Below, in pieces: positions 13,301 to 26,420 of a stretch of DNA of 64,000 nucleotides; the first letter of the stretch is position 1; every line of letters begins with the position of its first letter. This stretch comes from Liolophura sinensis. Taxonomy: Eukaryota; Mollusca; Polyplacophora; Chitonida; Chitonidae. The translations under genes and the position numbers were made by a program. The DNA lies in the NCBI RefSeq assembly GCF_032854445.1, contig NW_027017991.1, positions 83,375 to 147,374 of the forward strand, given 5' to 3'. Under the pieces are notes generated by a model. That model worked only from the letters and a program-made list of their open reading frames with translations, was not told the origin of the DNA and did not search any database.

Positions 13301-14239
13301 CAAGTACCTTGTGTTTTTTTTATATACAAATGGTGTGGTTTTTCTACATGTAGATAAAGACATTGAGTTTGTCTTCGACTTAGAAGTAAGACATTTGCTG
13401 GGTGAGTTAAATGGGCTTGGCCCAAAGATTTGACGTCGTCTGGGCTACCGAAGGGCACATAACTTATAATGAAAAGTTGAATATAGTAATGACCAGTCGC
13501 GATTGTACATAGTTAATGTAGCCGATTTCAATTCGCAAAAAGACCAGGCAAAAATCCAAAAGTGGAAAAACTGTTCCAACGCTGCTGGTAAGAGGCTAAT
13601 CCGACGTAGTTTTTGACGAGAAATCGAATGGTGCAAACCGCGTTGCTCTCCGACCAATACTTTTGGCTGTAGCCACAAATGAATAATCATTGATGTCAAG
13701 ATCACGTGCCCAGCAACGGCTCTTACTCCATGGAAACCAAGGAAATTTGCAATTTTTCAACAGCTGGAGATGCCTGGCCCAATTGCGCATCTTTTGGCAC
13801 CTTATTGATGTGGGTCAGTGTTCAATTGTACTTTTTACAGCGGACTGTATCAAGTACCTTGTGTTTTTTTTATATACAAATGGTGTGGTTTTTCTACATG
13901 TAGATAAAGACATTGAGTTTGTCTTCGACTTAGAAGTAAGACATTTGCTGGGTGAGTTAAATGGGCTTGGCCCAAAGATTTGACGTCGTCTGGGCTACCG
14001 AAGGGCACATAACTTATAATGAAAAGTTGAATATAGTAATGACCAGTCGCGATTGTACAAAGCTAATGTAGCCGATTTCAATTAGAAAAAAGACCAGGCA
14101 AAAATCCAAAAGTGGAAAAACTGTTCCAAAGCTGCTGGTAAGAGGCTAATCCGACGTATTTTTTGACGAGAAATCGAATGGTGCAAACCGCGTTGCTCTC
14201 CGACCAATACTTTTGGCTGTAGCCACAAATGAATAATCA
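10390..14239 (+). repeat. Repeated dimer (1,100-bp) region
   Basis: A two-unit pattern recurs at 10,390-11,489, 11,490-12,589 and 13,140-14,239. The first unit ends with CGC, CCAACG and CGTAGTTTTT. The second carries ACAAAGCTAATG, AGAAAAAAGACC and CCAAAG, followed by TTGATATC in the next unit. The ACAAAGCTAATG variant lies at about 11,308, 12,408 and 14,058. One extra monomer (12,590) separates the second and third dimers. The units at 10,390 and 13,140 are both preceded by GAATAATTATT, so a 2,750-bp (five-unit) period is superimposed on the dimer. Confidence 0.75.
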
Positions 14240-15889
14240 TTGATATCAAGATCACGTGCCCAGCAACGGCTCTTACTCCATGGAAACCAAGGAAATTTGC
14301 AATTTTTCAACAGCTGGAGATGCCTGGCCCAATTGCGCATCTTTTGGCACCTTATTGATGTGGGTCAGTGTTCAATTGTACTTTTTACAGCGGACTGTAT
14401 CAAGTACCTTGTGTTTTTTTTATATACAAATGGTGTGGTTTTTCTACATGTAGATAAAGACATTGAGTTTGTCTTCGACTTAGAAGTAAGACATTTGCTG
14501 GGTGAGTTAAATGGGCTTGGCCCAAAGATTTGACGTCGTCTGGGCTACCGAAGGGCACATAACTTATAATGAAAAGTTGAATATAGTAATGACCAGTCGC
14601 GATTGTACATAGTTAATGTAGCCGATTTCAATTAGCAAAAAGACCAGGTAAAAATCCAAAAGTGGAAAAACTGTTCCAATGCTGCTGGTAAGAGGCTAAT
14701 CCGACGTATTTTTTGACGAGAAATCGAATGGTGCAAACCGCGTTGCTCTCCGACCAATACTTTTGGCTGTAGCCACAAATGAATAATCATTGATGTCAAG
14801 ATCACGTGCCCAGCAACGGCTCTTACTCCATGGAAACCAAGGAAATTTGCAATTTTTCAACAGCTGGAGATGCCTGGCCCAATTGCGCATCTTTTGGCAC
14901 CTTATTGATGTGGGTCAGTGTTCAATTGTACTTTTTACAGCGGACTGTATTAAGTACCTTGTGTTTTTTTTATATACAAATGGTGTGGTTTTTCTACATG
15001 TAGATAAAGACATTGAGTTTGTCTTCGACTTAGAAGTGAGACATTTGCTGGGTGAGTTAAATGGGCTTTGCCCAAAGATTTGACGTCGTCTGGGCTACCG
15101 AAGGGCACATAACTTATAATGAAAAGTTGAATATAGTAATGACCAGTCGCGATTGTACATAGTTAATGTAGCCGATTTCAATTCGCAAAAAGACCAGGCA
15201 AAAATCCAAAAGTGGAAAAACTGTTCCAACGCTGCTGGTAAGAGGCTAATCCGACGTATTTTTTGACGAGAAATCGAATGGTGCAAACCGCGTTGCTCTC
15301 CGACCAATACTTTTGGCTGTAGCCACAAATGAATAATCATTGATGTCAAGATCACGTGCCCAGCAACGGCTCTTACTCCATGGAAACCAAGGAAATTTGC
15401 AATTTTTCAACAGCTGGAGATGCCTGGCCCAATGCGCATCTTTTGGCACCTTATTGATGTGGGTCAGTGTTCAATTGTACTTTTTACAGCGGACTGTATC
15501 AAGTACCTTATGTTTTTTTTTATATACAAATGGTGTGGTTTTTCTACATGTAGATAAAGACATTGAGTTTGTCTTCGACTTAGAAGTAAGACGTTTGCTG
15601 GGTGAGTTAAATGGGCTTGGCCCAAAGATTTGACGTCGTCTGGGCTACCGAAGGGCACATAACTTATAATGAAAAGTTGAATATAGTAATGACCAGTCGC
15701 GATTGTACATAGCTAATGTAGCCGATTTCAATTCGCAAAAAGACCAGGCAAAAATCCAAAAGTGGAAAAACTGTTCCAAAGCTGCTGGTAAGAGGCTAAT
15801 CCGACGTATTTTTGACGAGAAATCGAATGGTGCAAACCGCGTTTGCTCTCCGACCAATACTTTTGGCTGTAGCCACAAATGAATAATCA

Positions 15890-18641
15890 TTGATATCAAG
15901 ATCACGTGCCCAGCAACGGCTCTTACTCCATGGAAACCAAGGAAATTTGCAATTTTTCAACAGCTGGAGATGCCTGGCCCAATTGCGCATCTTTTGGCAC
16001 CTTATTGATGTGGGTCAGGGTTCAATTGTACTTTTTACAGCGGACTGTATCAAGTACCTTGTGTTTTTTTTATATACAAATGGTGTGGTTTTTCTACATG
16101 TAGATAAAGACATTGAGTTTGTCTTCGACTTAGAAGCAAGACATTTGCTGGGTGAGTTAAATGGGCTTGGCCCAAAGATTTGACGTCGTCTGGGCTACTG
16201 AAGGGCACATAACTTATAATGAAAAGTTGAATATAGTAATGACCAGTTTGCGATTGTACATAGTTAATGTAGCCGATTTCAATTAGAAAAAATACCAGGC
16301 AAAAATCCAAAAGTGGAAAAACTGTTCCAATGCTGCTTGTAAGAGGCTAATCCGACGTATTTTTTGACGAGAAATCGAATGGTGCAAACCGCGTTGCTCT
16401 CCGACCAATACTTTTGGCTGTAGCCACAAATGAATAATCATTGATGTCAAGATCACGTGCCCAGCAACGGCTCTTACTCCATGGAAACCAAGGAAATTTG
16501 CAATTTTTCAACAGCTGGAGATGCCTGGCCCAATTGCGCATCTTTTGGCACCTTATTGATGTGGGTCAGTGTTCAATTGTACTTTTTACAGCAGACTGTA
16601 TCAAGTACCTTGTGTTTTTTTTTATATACAAATGGTGTGGTTTTTCTACATGTAGATAAAGACATTGAGTTTGTCTTCGACTTAGAAGTAAGACATTTGC
16701 TGGGTGAGTTAAATGGGCTTGGCCCAAAGATTTGACGTCGTCTGGGCTACCGAAGGCCACATAACTTATAATGAAAAGTTGAATATAGTAATGACCAGTC
16801 GCGATTGTACATAGTTAATGTAGCCGATTTCAATTCGCAAAAAGACCAGGCAAAAATCCAAAAGTGGAAAAACTGTTCCAACGCTGCTGGTAAGAGGCTA
16901 ATCCGACGTAGTTTTTGACGAGAAATCGAATGGTGCAAACCGCGTTGCTCTCCGACCAATACTTTTGGCTGTAGCCACAAATGAATAATCATTGATGTCA
17001 AGATCACGTGCCCAGCAACGGCTCTTACTCCATGGAAACCAAGGAAATTTGCAATTTTTCAACAGCTGGAGATGCCTGGCCCAATTGCGCATCTTTTGGC
17101 ACCTTATTGAAGTGGGTCAGGGTTCAATTGTACTTTTTACAGCGGACTGTATCAAGTACCTTGTGTTTTTTTTATATACAAATGGTGTGGTTTTTCTACA
17201 TGTAGATAAAGACATTGAGTTTGTCTTCGACTTAGAAGCAAGACATTTGCTGGGTGAGTTAAATGGGCTTGGCCCAAAGATTTGACGTCGTCTGGGCTAC
17301 TGAAGGGCACATAACTTATAATGAAAAGTTGAATATAGTAATGACCAGTCGCGATTGTACATAGTTAATGTAGCCGATTTCAATTAGAAAAAATACCAGG
17401 CAAAAATCCAAAAGTGGTAAAACTGTTCCAATGCTGCTGGTAAAAAGCTAATCCGACGTATTTTTTGACGAGAAATTGAATGGTGCAAACCGCGTTGCTC
17501 TCCGACCAATACTTTTGGCTGTAGCCACAAATGAATAATCATTGATGTCAAGATCACGTGCCCAGCAACGGCTCTTACTCCATGGAAACCAAGGAAATTT
17601 GCAATTTTTCAACAGCTGGAGATGCCTGGCCCAATTGCGCATCTTTTGGCACCTTATTGATGTGGGTCAGGGTTCAATTGTACTTTTTACAGCGGACTGT
17701 ATCAAGTACCTTGTGTTTTTTTTATATACAAATGGTGTGGTTTTTCTACATGTAGATAAAGACATTGAGTTTGTCTTCGACTTAGAAGCAAGACATTTGC
17801 TGGGTGAGTTAAATGGGCTTTGCCCAAAGATTTGACGTCGTCTGGGCTACCGAAGGGCACATAACTTATAATGAAAAGTTGAATATAGTAATGACCAGTC
17901 GCGATTGTACATAGTTAATGTAGCCGATTTCAATTAGAAAAAATACCAGGCAAAAATCCAAAAGTGGAAAAACTGATCCAATGCTGCTGGTAAGAGGCTA
18001 ATCCGACGTATTTTTTGACGAGAAATCGAATGGTGCAAACCGCGTTGCTCTCCGACCAATACTTTTGGCTGTAGCCACAAATGAATAATCATTGATATCA
18101 AGATCACGTGCCCAGCAACGGCTCTTACTCCATGGAAACCAAGGAAATTTGCAATTTTTCAACAGCTGGAGATGCCTGGCCCAATTGCGCATCTTTTGGC
18201 ACCTTATTGATGTGGGTCAGTGTTTAATTGTACTTTTTACAGCAGACTTTATCATGTACCTTGTGTTTTTTTTATATACAAATGGTGTGGTTTTTCTACA
18301 TGTAGATAAAGACATTGAGTTTGTCTTCGACTTAGAAGTAAGACATTTGCTGGGTGAGTTAAATGGGCTTTGCCCAAAGATTTGACGTCGTCTGGGCTAC
18401 CGAAGGGCACATAACTTATAATGAAAAGTTGAATATAGTAATGACCAGTCGCGATTGTACATAGTTAATGTAGCCGATTTCAATTAGCAAAAAGACCAGG
18501 TAAAAATCCAAAAGTGGAAAAACTGTTCCAATGCTGCTGGTAAGAGGCTAATCCGACGTATTTTTTGACGAGAAATCGAATGGTGCAAACCGCGTTGCTC
18601 TCCGACCAATACTTTTGGCTGTAGCCACAAATGAATAATCA
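15890..18641 (+). repeat. Five-monomer higher-order block, copy 1 (2,752 bp)
   Basis: Units lie at 15890, 16441, 16992, 17542 and 18092. The block is tandemly repeated by 18,642-21,392. Private markers shared by both copies include a variant of the TCGCGA site (CAGTTTGCG near 16,246 against CAGTTGCG near 18,998) and TTGAAGTGGG in the third unit (near 17,108 and 19,859). GGTAAAAAGC also recurs in the third unit (near 17,440 and 20,191). By eye I find only two differences between the copies: the extra T near 16,248, and TTTGCCC near 17,820 against TTGGCCC near 20,571. That is about 99.9% identity, clearly above the roughly 98% between neighbouring monomers. Confidence 0.85.
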
Positions 18642-21392
18642 TTGATATCAAGATCACGTGCCCAGCAACGGCTCTTACTCCATGGAAACCAAGGAAATTT
18701 GCAATTTTTCAACAGCTGGAGATGCCTGGCCCAATTGCGCATCTTTTGGCACCTTATTGATGTGGGTCAGGGTTCAATTGTACTTTTTACAGCGGACTGT
18801 ATCAAGTACCTTGTGTTTTTTTTATATACAAATGGTGTGGTTTTTCTACATGTAGATAAAGACATTGAGTTTGTCTTCGACTTAGAAGCAAGACATTTGC
18901 TGGGTGAGTTAAATGGGCTTGGCCCAAAGATTTGACGTCGTCTGGGCTACTGAAGGGCACATAACTTATAATGAAAAGTTGAATATAGTAATGACCAGTT
19001 GCGATTGTACATAGTTAATGTAGCCGATTTCAATTAGAAAAAATACCAGGCAAAAATCCAAAAGTGGAAAAACTGTTCCAATGCTGCTTGTAAGAGGCTA
19101 ATCCGACGTATTTTTTGACGAGAAATCGAATGGTGCAAACCGCGTTGCTCTCCGACCAATACTTTTGGCTGTAGCCACAAATGAATAATCATTGATGTCA
19201 AGATCACGTGCCCAGCAACGGCTCTTACTCCATGGAAACCAAGGAAATTTGCAATTTTTCAACAGCTGGAGATGCCTGGCCCAATTGCGCATCTTTTGGC
19301 ACCTTATTGATGTGGGTCAGTGTTCAATTGTACTTTTTACAGCAGACTGTATCAAGTACCTTGTGTTTTTTTTTATATACAAATGGTGTGGTTTTTCTAC
19401 ATGTAGATAAAGACATTGAGTTTGTCTTCGACTTAGAAGTAAGACATTTGCTGGGTGAGTTAAATGGGCTTGGCCCAAAGATTTGACGTCGTCTGGGCTA
19501 CCGAAGGCCACATAACTTATAATGAAAAGTTGAATATAGTAATGACCAGTCGCGATTGTACATAGTTAATGTAGCCGATTTCAATTCGCAAAAAGACCAG
19601 GCAAAAATCCAAAAGTGGAAAAACTGTTCCAACGCTGCTGGTAAGAGGCTAATCCGACGTAGTTTTTGACGAGAAATCGAATGGTGCAAACCGCGTTGCT
19701 CTCCGACCAATACTTTTGGCTGTAGCCACAAATGAATAATCATTGATGTCAAGATCACGTGCCCAGCAACGGCTCTTACTCCATGGAAACCAAGGAAATT
19801 TGCAATTTTTCAACAGCTGGAGATGCCTGGCCCAATTGCGCATCTTTTGGCACCTTATTGAAGTGGGTCAGGGTTCAATTGTACTTTTTACAGCGGACTG
19901 TATCAAGTACCTTGTGTTTTTTTTATATACAAATGGTGTGGTTTTTCTACATGTAGATAAAGACATTGAGTTTGTCTTCGACTTAGAAGCAAGACATTTG
20001 CTGGGTGAGTTAAATGGGCTTGGCCCAAAGATTTGACGTCGTCTGGGCTACTGAAGGGCACATAACTTATAATGAAAAGTTGAATATAGTAATGACCAGT
20101 CGCGATTGTACATAGTTAATGTAGCCGATTTCAATTAGAAAAAATACCAGGCAAAAATCCAAAAGTGGTAAAACTGTTCCAATGCTGCTGGTAAAAAGCT
20201 AATCCGACGTATTTTTTGACGAGAAATTGAATGGTGCAAACCGCGTTGCTCTCCGACCAATACTTTTGGCTGTAGCCACAAATGAATAATCATTGATGTC
20301 AAGATCACGTGCCCAGCAACGGCTCTTACTCCATGGAAACCAAGGAAATTTGCAATTTTTCAACAGCTGGAGATGCCTGGCCCAATTGCGCATCTTTTGG
20401 CACCTTATTGATGTGGGTCAGGGTTCAATTGTACTTTTTACAGCGGACTGTATCAAGTACCTTGTGTTTTTTTTATATACAAATGGTGTGGTTTTTCTAC
20501 ATGTAGATAAAGACATTGAGTTTGTCTTCGACTTAGAAGCAAGACATTTGCTGGGTGAGTTAAATGGGCTTGGCCCAAAGATTTGACGTCGTCTGGGCTA
20601 CCGAAGGGCACATAACTTATAATGAAAAGTTGAATATAGTAATGACCAGTCGCGATTGTACATAGTTAATGTAGCCGATTTCAATTAGAAAAAATACCAG
20701 GCAAAAATCCAAAAGTGGAAAAACTGATCCAATGCTGCTGGTAAGAGGCTAATCCGACGTATTTTTTGACGAGAAATCGAATGGTGCAAACCGCGTTGCT
20801 CTCCGACCAATACTTTTGGCTGTAGCCACAAATGAATAATCATTGATATCAAGATCACGTGCCCAGCAACGGCTCTTACTCCATGGAAACCAAGGAAATT
20901 TGCAATTTTTCAACAGCTGGAGATGCCTGGCCCAATTGCGCATCTTTTGGCACCTTATTGATGTGGGTCAGTGTTTAATTGTACTTTTTACAGCAGACTT
21001 TATCATGTACCTTGTGTTTTTTTTATATACAAATGGTGTGGTTTTTCTACATGTAGATAAAGACATTGAGTTTGTCTTCGACTTAGAAGTAAGACATTTG
21101 CTGGGTGAGTTAAATGGGCTTTGCCCAAAGATTTGACGTCGTCTGGGCTACCGAAGGGCACATAACTTATAATGAAAAGTTGAATATAGTAATGACCAGT
21201 CGCGATTGTACATAGTTAATGTAGCCGATTTCAATTAGCAAAAAGACCAGGTAAAAATCCAAAAGTGGAAAAACTGTTCCAATGCTGCTGGTAAGAGGCT
21301 AATCCGACGTATTTTTTGACGAGAAATCGAATGGTGCAAACCGCGTTGCTCTCCGACCAATACTTTTGGCTGTAGCCACAAATGAATAATCA
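18642..21392 (+). repeat. Five-monomer higher-order block, copy 2 (2,751 bp)
   Basis: Units at 18642, 19192, 19743, 20293 and 20843 match the preceding block unit for unit, including the private TTGAAGTGGG and CAGTTGCG variants. The near identity points to a recent duplication of about 2.75 kb. It is followed at 21,393 by the long-range block that resembles the left end of the window. Confidence 0.85.
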
Positions 21393-24300
21393 TTGATGTC
21401 AAGATCACGTGCCCAGCAACGGCTCTTACTCCATGGAAACCAAGGAAATTTGCAATTTTTCAACAGCTGGAGATGCCTGGCCCAATTGCGCATCTTTTGG
21501 CACCTTATTGATGTGGGTCAGTGTTCAATTGTACTTTTTACAGCGGACTGTATTAAGTACCTTGTGTTTTTTTTATATACAAATGGTGTGGTTTTTCTAC
21601 ATGTAGATAAAGACATTGAGTTTGTCTTCGACTTAGAAGTGAGACATTTGCTGGGTGAGTCAAATGGGCTTTGCCCAAAGATTTGACGTCGTCTGGGCTA
21701 CCGAAGGGCACATAACTTATAATGAAAAGTTGAATATAGTAATGACCAGTCGCGATTGTACATAGTTAATGTAGCCGATTTCAATTCGCAAAAAGACCAG
21801 GCAAAAATCCAAAAGTGGAAAAACTGTTCCAACGCTGCTGGTAAGAGGCTAATCCGACGTAGTTTTTGACGAGAAATCGAATGGTGCAAACCGCGTTGCT
21901 CTCCCACCAATACTTTTGGCTGTAGCCACAAATGAATAATCATTGATGTCAAGATCACGTGCCCAGCAACGGCTCTTACTCCATGGAAACCAAGGAAATT
22001 TGCAATTTTTCAACAGCTGGAGATGCCTGGCCCAATTGCGCATCTTTTGGCACCTTATTGATGTGGGTCAGTGTTCAATTGTACTTTTTACAGCGGACTG
22101 TATCAAGTACCTTATGTTTTTTTTATATACAAATGGTGTGGTTTTTCTACATGTAGATAAAGACATTGAGTTTGTCTTCGACTTAGAAGTAAGACATTTG
22201 CTGGGTGAGTTAAATGGGCTTGGCCCAAAGATTTGACGTCGTCTGGGCTACCGAAGGGCACATAACTTATAATGAAAAGTTGAATATAGTAATGACCAGT
22301 CGCGATTGTACATAGCTAATGTAGCCGATTTCAATTCGCAAAAAGACCAGGCAAAAATCCAAAAGTGGAAAAACTGTTCCAAAGCTGCTGGTAAGAGGCT
22401 AATCCGACGTATTTTTTGACGAGAAATCGAATGGTGCAAACCGCGTTGCTCTCCGACCAATACTTTTGGCTGTAGCCACAAATGAATAATCATTGATATC
22501 AAGATCACGTGCCCAGCAACGGCTCTTACTCCATGGAAACCAAGGAAATTTGCAATTTTTCAACAGCTGGAGATGCCTGGCCCAATTGCGCATCTTTTGG
22601 CACCTTATTGATGTGGGTCAGTGTTCAATTGTACTTTTTACAGCGGACTGTATCAAGTACCTTGTGTTTTTTTTTATATACAAATTGGTGTGGTTTTTCT
22701 ACATGTAGATAAAGACATTGAGTTTGTCTTCGACTTAGAAGCAAGACATTTGCTGGGTGAGTTAAATGGGCTTGGCCCAAAGATTTGACGTCGTCTGGGC
22801 TATAACTTATAATGAAAAGTTGAATATAGTAATGACCAGTCGCGATTGTACATAGTTTAATGTAGCCGATTTCAATTCGCAAAAAGACCAGGCAAAAATC
22901 CAAAAGTGGAAAAACTGTTCCAACGCTGCTGGTAAGAGGCTAATCCGACGTAGTTTTTGACGAGAAATCGAATGGTGCAAACCGCGTTGCTCTCCGACAA
23001 TACTTTTGGCCGTAGCCACAAATGAATAATCATTGATGTCAAGATCAAGTGCCCAGCAACGGCTCTTACTCCATGGAAACCAAGGAAATTTGCAATTTTT
23101 CAACAGCTGGAGATGCCTGGCCCAATTGCGCATCTTTTGGCACCTTTTTGATGTGGGTCAGTGTTCAATTGTACTTTTTACAGCAGGGACTGTATCAAGT
23201 ACCTTGTGTTTTTTTTTATATACAAATGGTGTGTGTTTTTCTACATGTAGATAAAGACATTGAGTTTGTCTTCGACTTAGAAGTAAGACATTTGCTGGGT
23301 GAGTTAAATGGGCTTGGCCCAAAGATTTGACGTCGTCTGGGCTACCGAAGGCCACATAACTTATAATGAAAAGTTGAATATAGTAATGACCAGTCGCGAT
23401 TGTACATAGTTAATGTAGCCGATTTCAATTAGCAAAAGACCAGGTAAAAATCCAAAAAGTGGAAAAACTGTTCCAATGCTGCTGGTAAGAGGCTAATCCG
23501 ACGTATTTTTTTGACGAGAAATCGAATGGTGCAAACCGCGTTGCTCTCCGACCAATACTTTTGGCTGTAGCCACAAATGAATAATCATTGATGTCAAGAT
23601 CACGTGCCCAGCAACGGCTCTTACTCCATGGAAAACCCAAGGAAATTTGCAATTTTTCAACAGCTGGAGATGCCTGGCCCAATTGCGCCATCTTTTGGCA
23701 CCTTATTGATGTGGGTCAGGGTTCAATTGTACTTTTTACAGCGGACTGTATCAAGTACCTTGTGTTTTTTTTATATACAAATGGTGTGGTTTTTCTACAT
23801 GTAGATAAAGACATTGAGTTTGTCTTCGACTTAGAAGCAAGGACATTTGCTGGGTGAGTTAAATGGGCTTGGCCCAAAGATTTGACGTCGTCTGGGCTAC
23901 TGAAGGGCACATAACTTATAATGAAAAGTTGAATATAGTAATGACCAGTCGCGATTGTACATAGTTAATGTAGCCGATTTCAATTAGAAAAAATACCAGG
24001 CAAAAATCCAAAAGTGGTAAAACTGTTCCAATGCTGCTGGTAAAAGGCTAATCCGACGTATTTTTGACGAGAAATTGAATGGTGCAAACCGCGTTGCTCT
24101 CCGACCAATACTTTTGGCTGTAGCCACAAATGAATAATCATTGATGTCAAGATCACGTGCCCAGCAAACGGCTCTTACTCCATGGAAACCAAGGAAATTT
24201 GCAATTTTTCAACAGCTGAGATGCCTGGCCCAATTGCGCATCTTTTGGCACCTTATTGATGTGGGTCAGGGTTCAATTGTACTTTTTACAGCGGACTGTA

Positions 24301-25803
24301 TCAAGTACCTTGTGTTTTTTTTATATACAAATGGTGTGGTTTTTCTACATGTAGATAAAGACATTGAGTTTTGTCTTCGACTTACAAGCAAGACATTTGC
24401 TGGGTGAGTTAAATGGGCTTGGCCCAAAGATTTGACGTCGTCTGGGCTACTGAAGGGCACATAACTTATAATGAAAAGTTGAATATAGTAATGACCAGTC
24501 GCGATTGTACATAGTTAATGTAGCCGATTTCAATTAGAAAAAATACCAGGCAAAAATCCCAAAAGTGGAAAAACTGATCCAATGGTGCTGGTAAGAGGCT
24601 AATCCGACGTATTTTTTGACGAGAAATCGAAATGGTGCAAACCGCGTTGCTCTCCGACCAATACTTTTGGCTGTAGCCACCAATGAATAATCATTGATGT
24701 CAAGATCACGTGCCCAGCAACGGCTCTTACTCCATGGAAACCAAGGAAATTTGCAATTTTTCAACAGCTGGAGATGCCTGGCCCAATGCGCATCTTTTGG
24801 CACCTTATTGATGTGGGTCAGTGTTTAATTGTACTTTTTACAGCAGACTTTATTCATGTACCTTGTGTTTTTTTTATATACAAATGGTGTGGGTTTTTTC
24901 TACATGTAGATAAAGACATTGAGTTTGTCTTCGACTTAGAAGTAAGACATTTGCTGGGTGAGTTAATGGGCTTGGCCCAAAGATTTGACGTCGTCTGGGC
25001 TACCGAAGGGCACATAAACTTATAATGAAAAGTTGAATATAGTAATGACCAGTCGCGATTGTACATAGTTAATGTAGCCGATTTCAATTAGCAAAAAGGA
25101 CCAGGTAAAAATCCAAAAGTGGAAAAACTGTTCCAATGCTGCTGGTAAGAGGCTAATCCGACGTATTTTTTGACGAGAAATCGAATGGTGCAAAACCGCG
25201 TTGCTCTCCGACCAATACTTTTTGGCTGTAGCCACAAATGAATAATCATTGATGTCAAGATCACGTGCCCAGCAACGGCTCTTACTCCATGGAAACCAAG
25301 GAAATTTGCAATTTTTCAACAGCTGGAGATGCCTGGCCCAATGCGCATCTTTTGGCACCTTATTGATGTGGGTCAGTGGTTCAATTGTACTTTTTACAGC
25401 GGACTGTATTTAAGTACCTTGTGTTTTTTTTATATACAAATGGTGTGGGTTTTTCTACATGTAGATAAAGGACATTGAGTTTGTCTTCGACTTAGAAGTG
25501 AGACATTTGCCTGGGTGAGTTAAATGGGCTTTGCCCAAAGATTTGACGTCGTCTGGGCTACCGAAGGGCACATAACTTATAATGAAAAGTTGAATATAGT
25601 AATGACCAGTCGCGATTGTACATAGTTAATGTAGCCGATTTCAATTCGCAAAAAGACCAGGCAAAAATCCAAAAGTGGAAAAACTGTTCCAAACGCTGCT
25701 GGTAAGAGGCTAATCCGACGTAGTTTTTGACGAGAAATCGAATGGTGCAAACCGCGTTGCTCTCGACCAATACTTTTGGCTGTAGCTCACAAATGAATAA
25801 TCA
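21393..25803 (+). repeat. Segmental block, copy 2 of 1-4336
   Basis: Units at 21393, 21943, 22493, 23033, 23588, 24141, 24694 and 25249 repeat the class order of the first 4.3 kb. GAGTCAAATGG recurs near 21,656 and CACCTTTTTGATG near 23,140. The unit at 22,493 is the poorest match: it begins with TTGATATC, carries the 12-bp deletion and ends like the unit at 5439. The next anchor is followed by TCAAGTGCCC, a variant otherwise seen only at about 6001. The block is therefore a mosaic around 22.5-23.1 kb. Confidence 0.65.
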
Positions 25804-26420
25804 TTGATGTCAAGATCACGTGCCCAGCAACGGCTCTTACTCCATGGAAACCAAGGAAATTTGCAATTTTCAACAGCTGGAGATGCCTGGCCCAATTGCG
25901 CATCTTTTGGCACCTTATTGATGTGGGTCAGTGTTCAATTGTACTTTTTACAGCAGACTGTATCAAGTACCTTGTGTTTTTTTTTATATACAAATGGTGT
26001 GGTTTTTCTACATGTAGATAAAGACATTGAGTTTGTCTTCGACTTAGAAGTAAGACATTTTGCTGGGTGAGTTAAATGGGCTTGGCCCAAAGATTTGACG
26101 TCGTCTGGGCTACCGAAGGCCACATAAACTTATAATGAAAAGTTGAATATAGTAATGACCAGTCGCGATTGTACATAGTTAATGTAGCCGATTTCAATTC
26201 GCAAAAAGACCAGGCAAAAATCCAAAGTGGAAAAACTGTTCCAACGCTGCTGGTAAGAGGCTAATCCGACGTAGTTTTTGACGAGAAATCGAATGGTGCA
26301 AACCGCGTTGCTCTCCGACCAATACTTTTGGCTGTAGCCACAAATAAATAATCATTGATGTCAAGATCACGTGCCCAGCAACGGCTCTTACTCCATGGAA
26401 ACCAAGGAAATTTGCAAATT
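22680..26420 (+). repeat. Indel-rich satellite segment (anchors 42-48)
   Basis: Anchors lie at 23033, 23588, 24141, 24694, 25249, 25804 and 26355. Intervals jump to 553-555 bp because single-base gains and losses are scattered everywhere, not only in the T-run. Examples are CAAATTGGTG near 22,681, CAGGGAC near 23,184, AAAACCCAAGG near 23,633, CAAACGG near 24,166, GGGTTTTTTC near 24,891 and AAGGACATT near 25,468. A 12-bp loss at about 22,802 shortens one interval to 540 bp. Apart from these indels the units belong to the same classes as the clean parts. The pattern looks like locally unpolished long-read consensus, though real decay cannot be excluded from the sequence alone. Confidence 0.85.

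Larger units (their letters stand above)
1..22680 (+). repeat. Left clean segment of the array (anchors 1-41)
   Basis: Anchors lie at 485, 1035, 1585, 2136, 2686, 3236, 3787, 4337, 4889, 5439, 5989, 6540, 7090, 7640, 8190, 8741, 9290, 9840, 10390, 10940, 11490, 12040, 12590, 13140, 13690, 14240, 14790, 15340, 15890, 16441, 16992, 17542, 18092, 18642, 19192, 19743, 20293, 20843, 21393, 21943 and 22493. Length variation is almost entirely the T-run (7, 8 or 9 T). The only other notable indels are an extra T near 3300, an extra T near 4810 and a small group at 15,432-16,250. The CGC state of site 879-881 and the G state of site 954 are frequent here. Nothing other than satellite is present. Confidence 0.95.
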
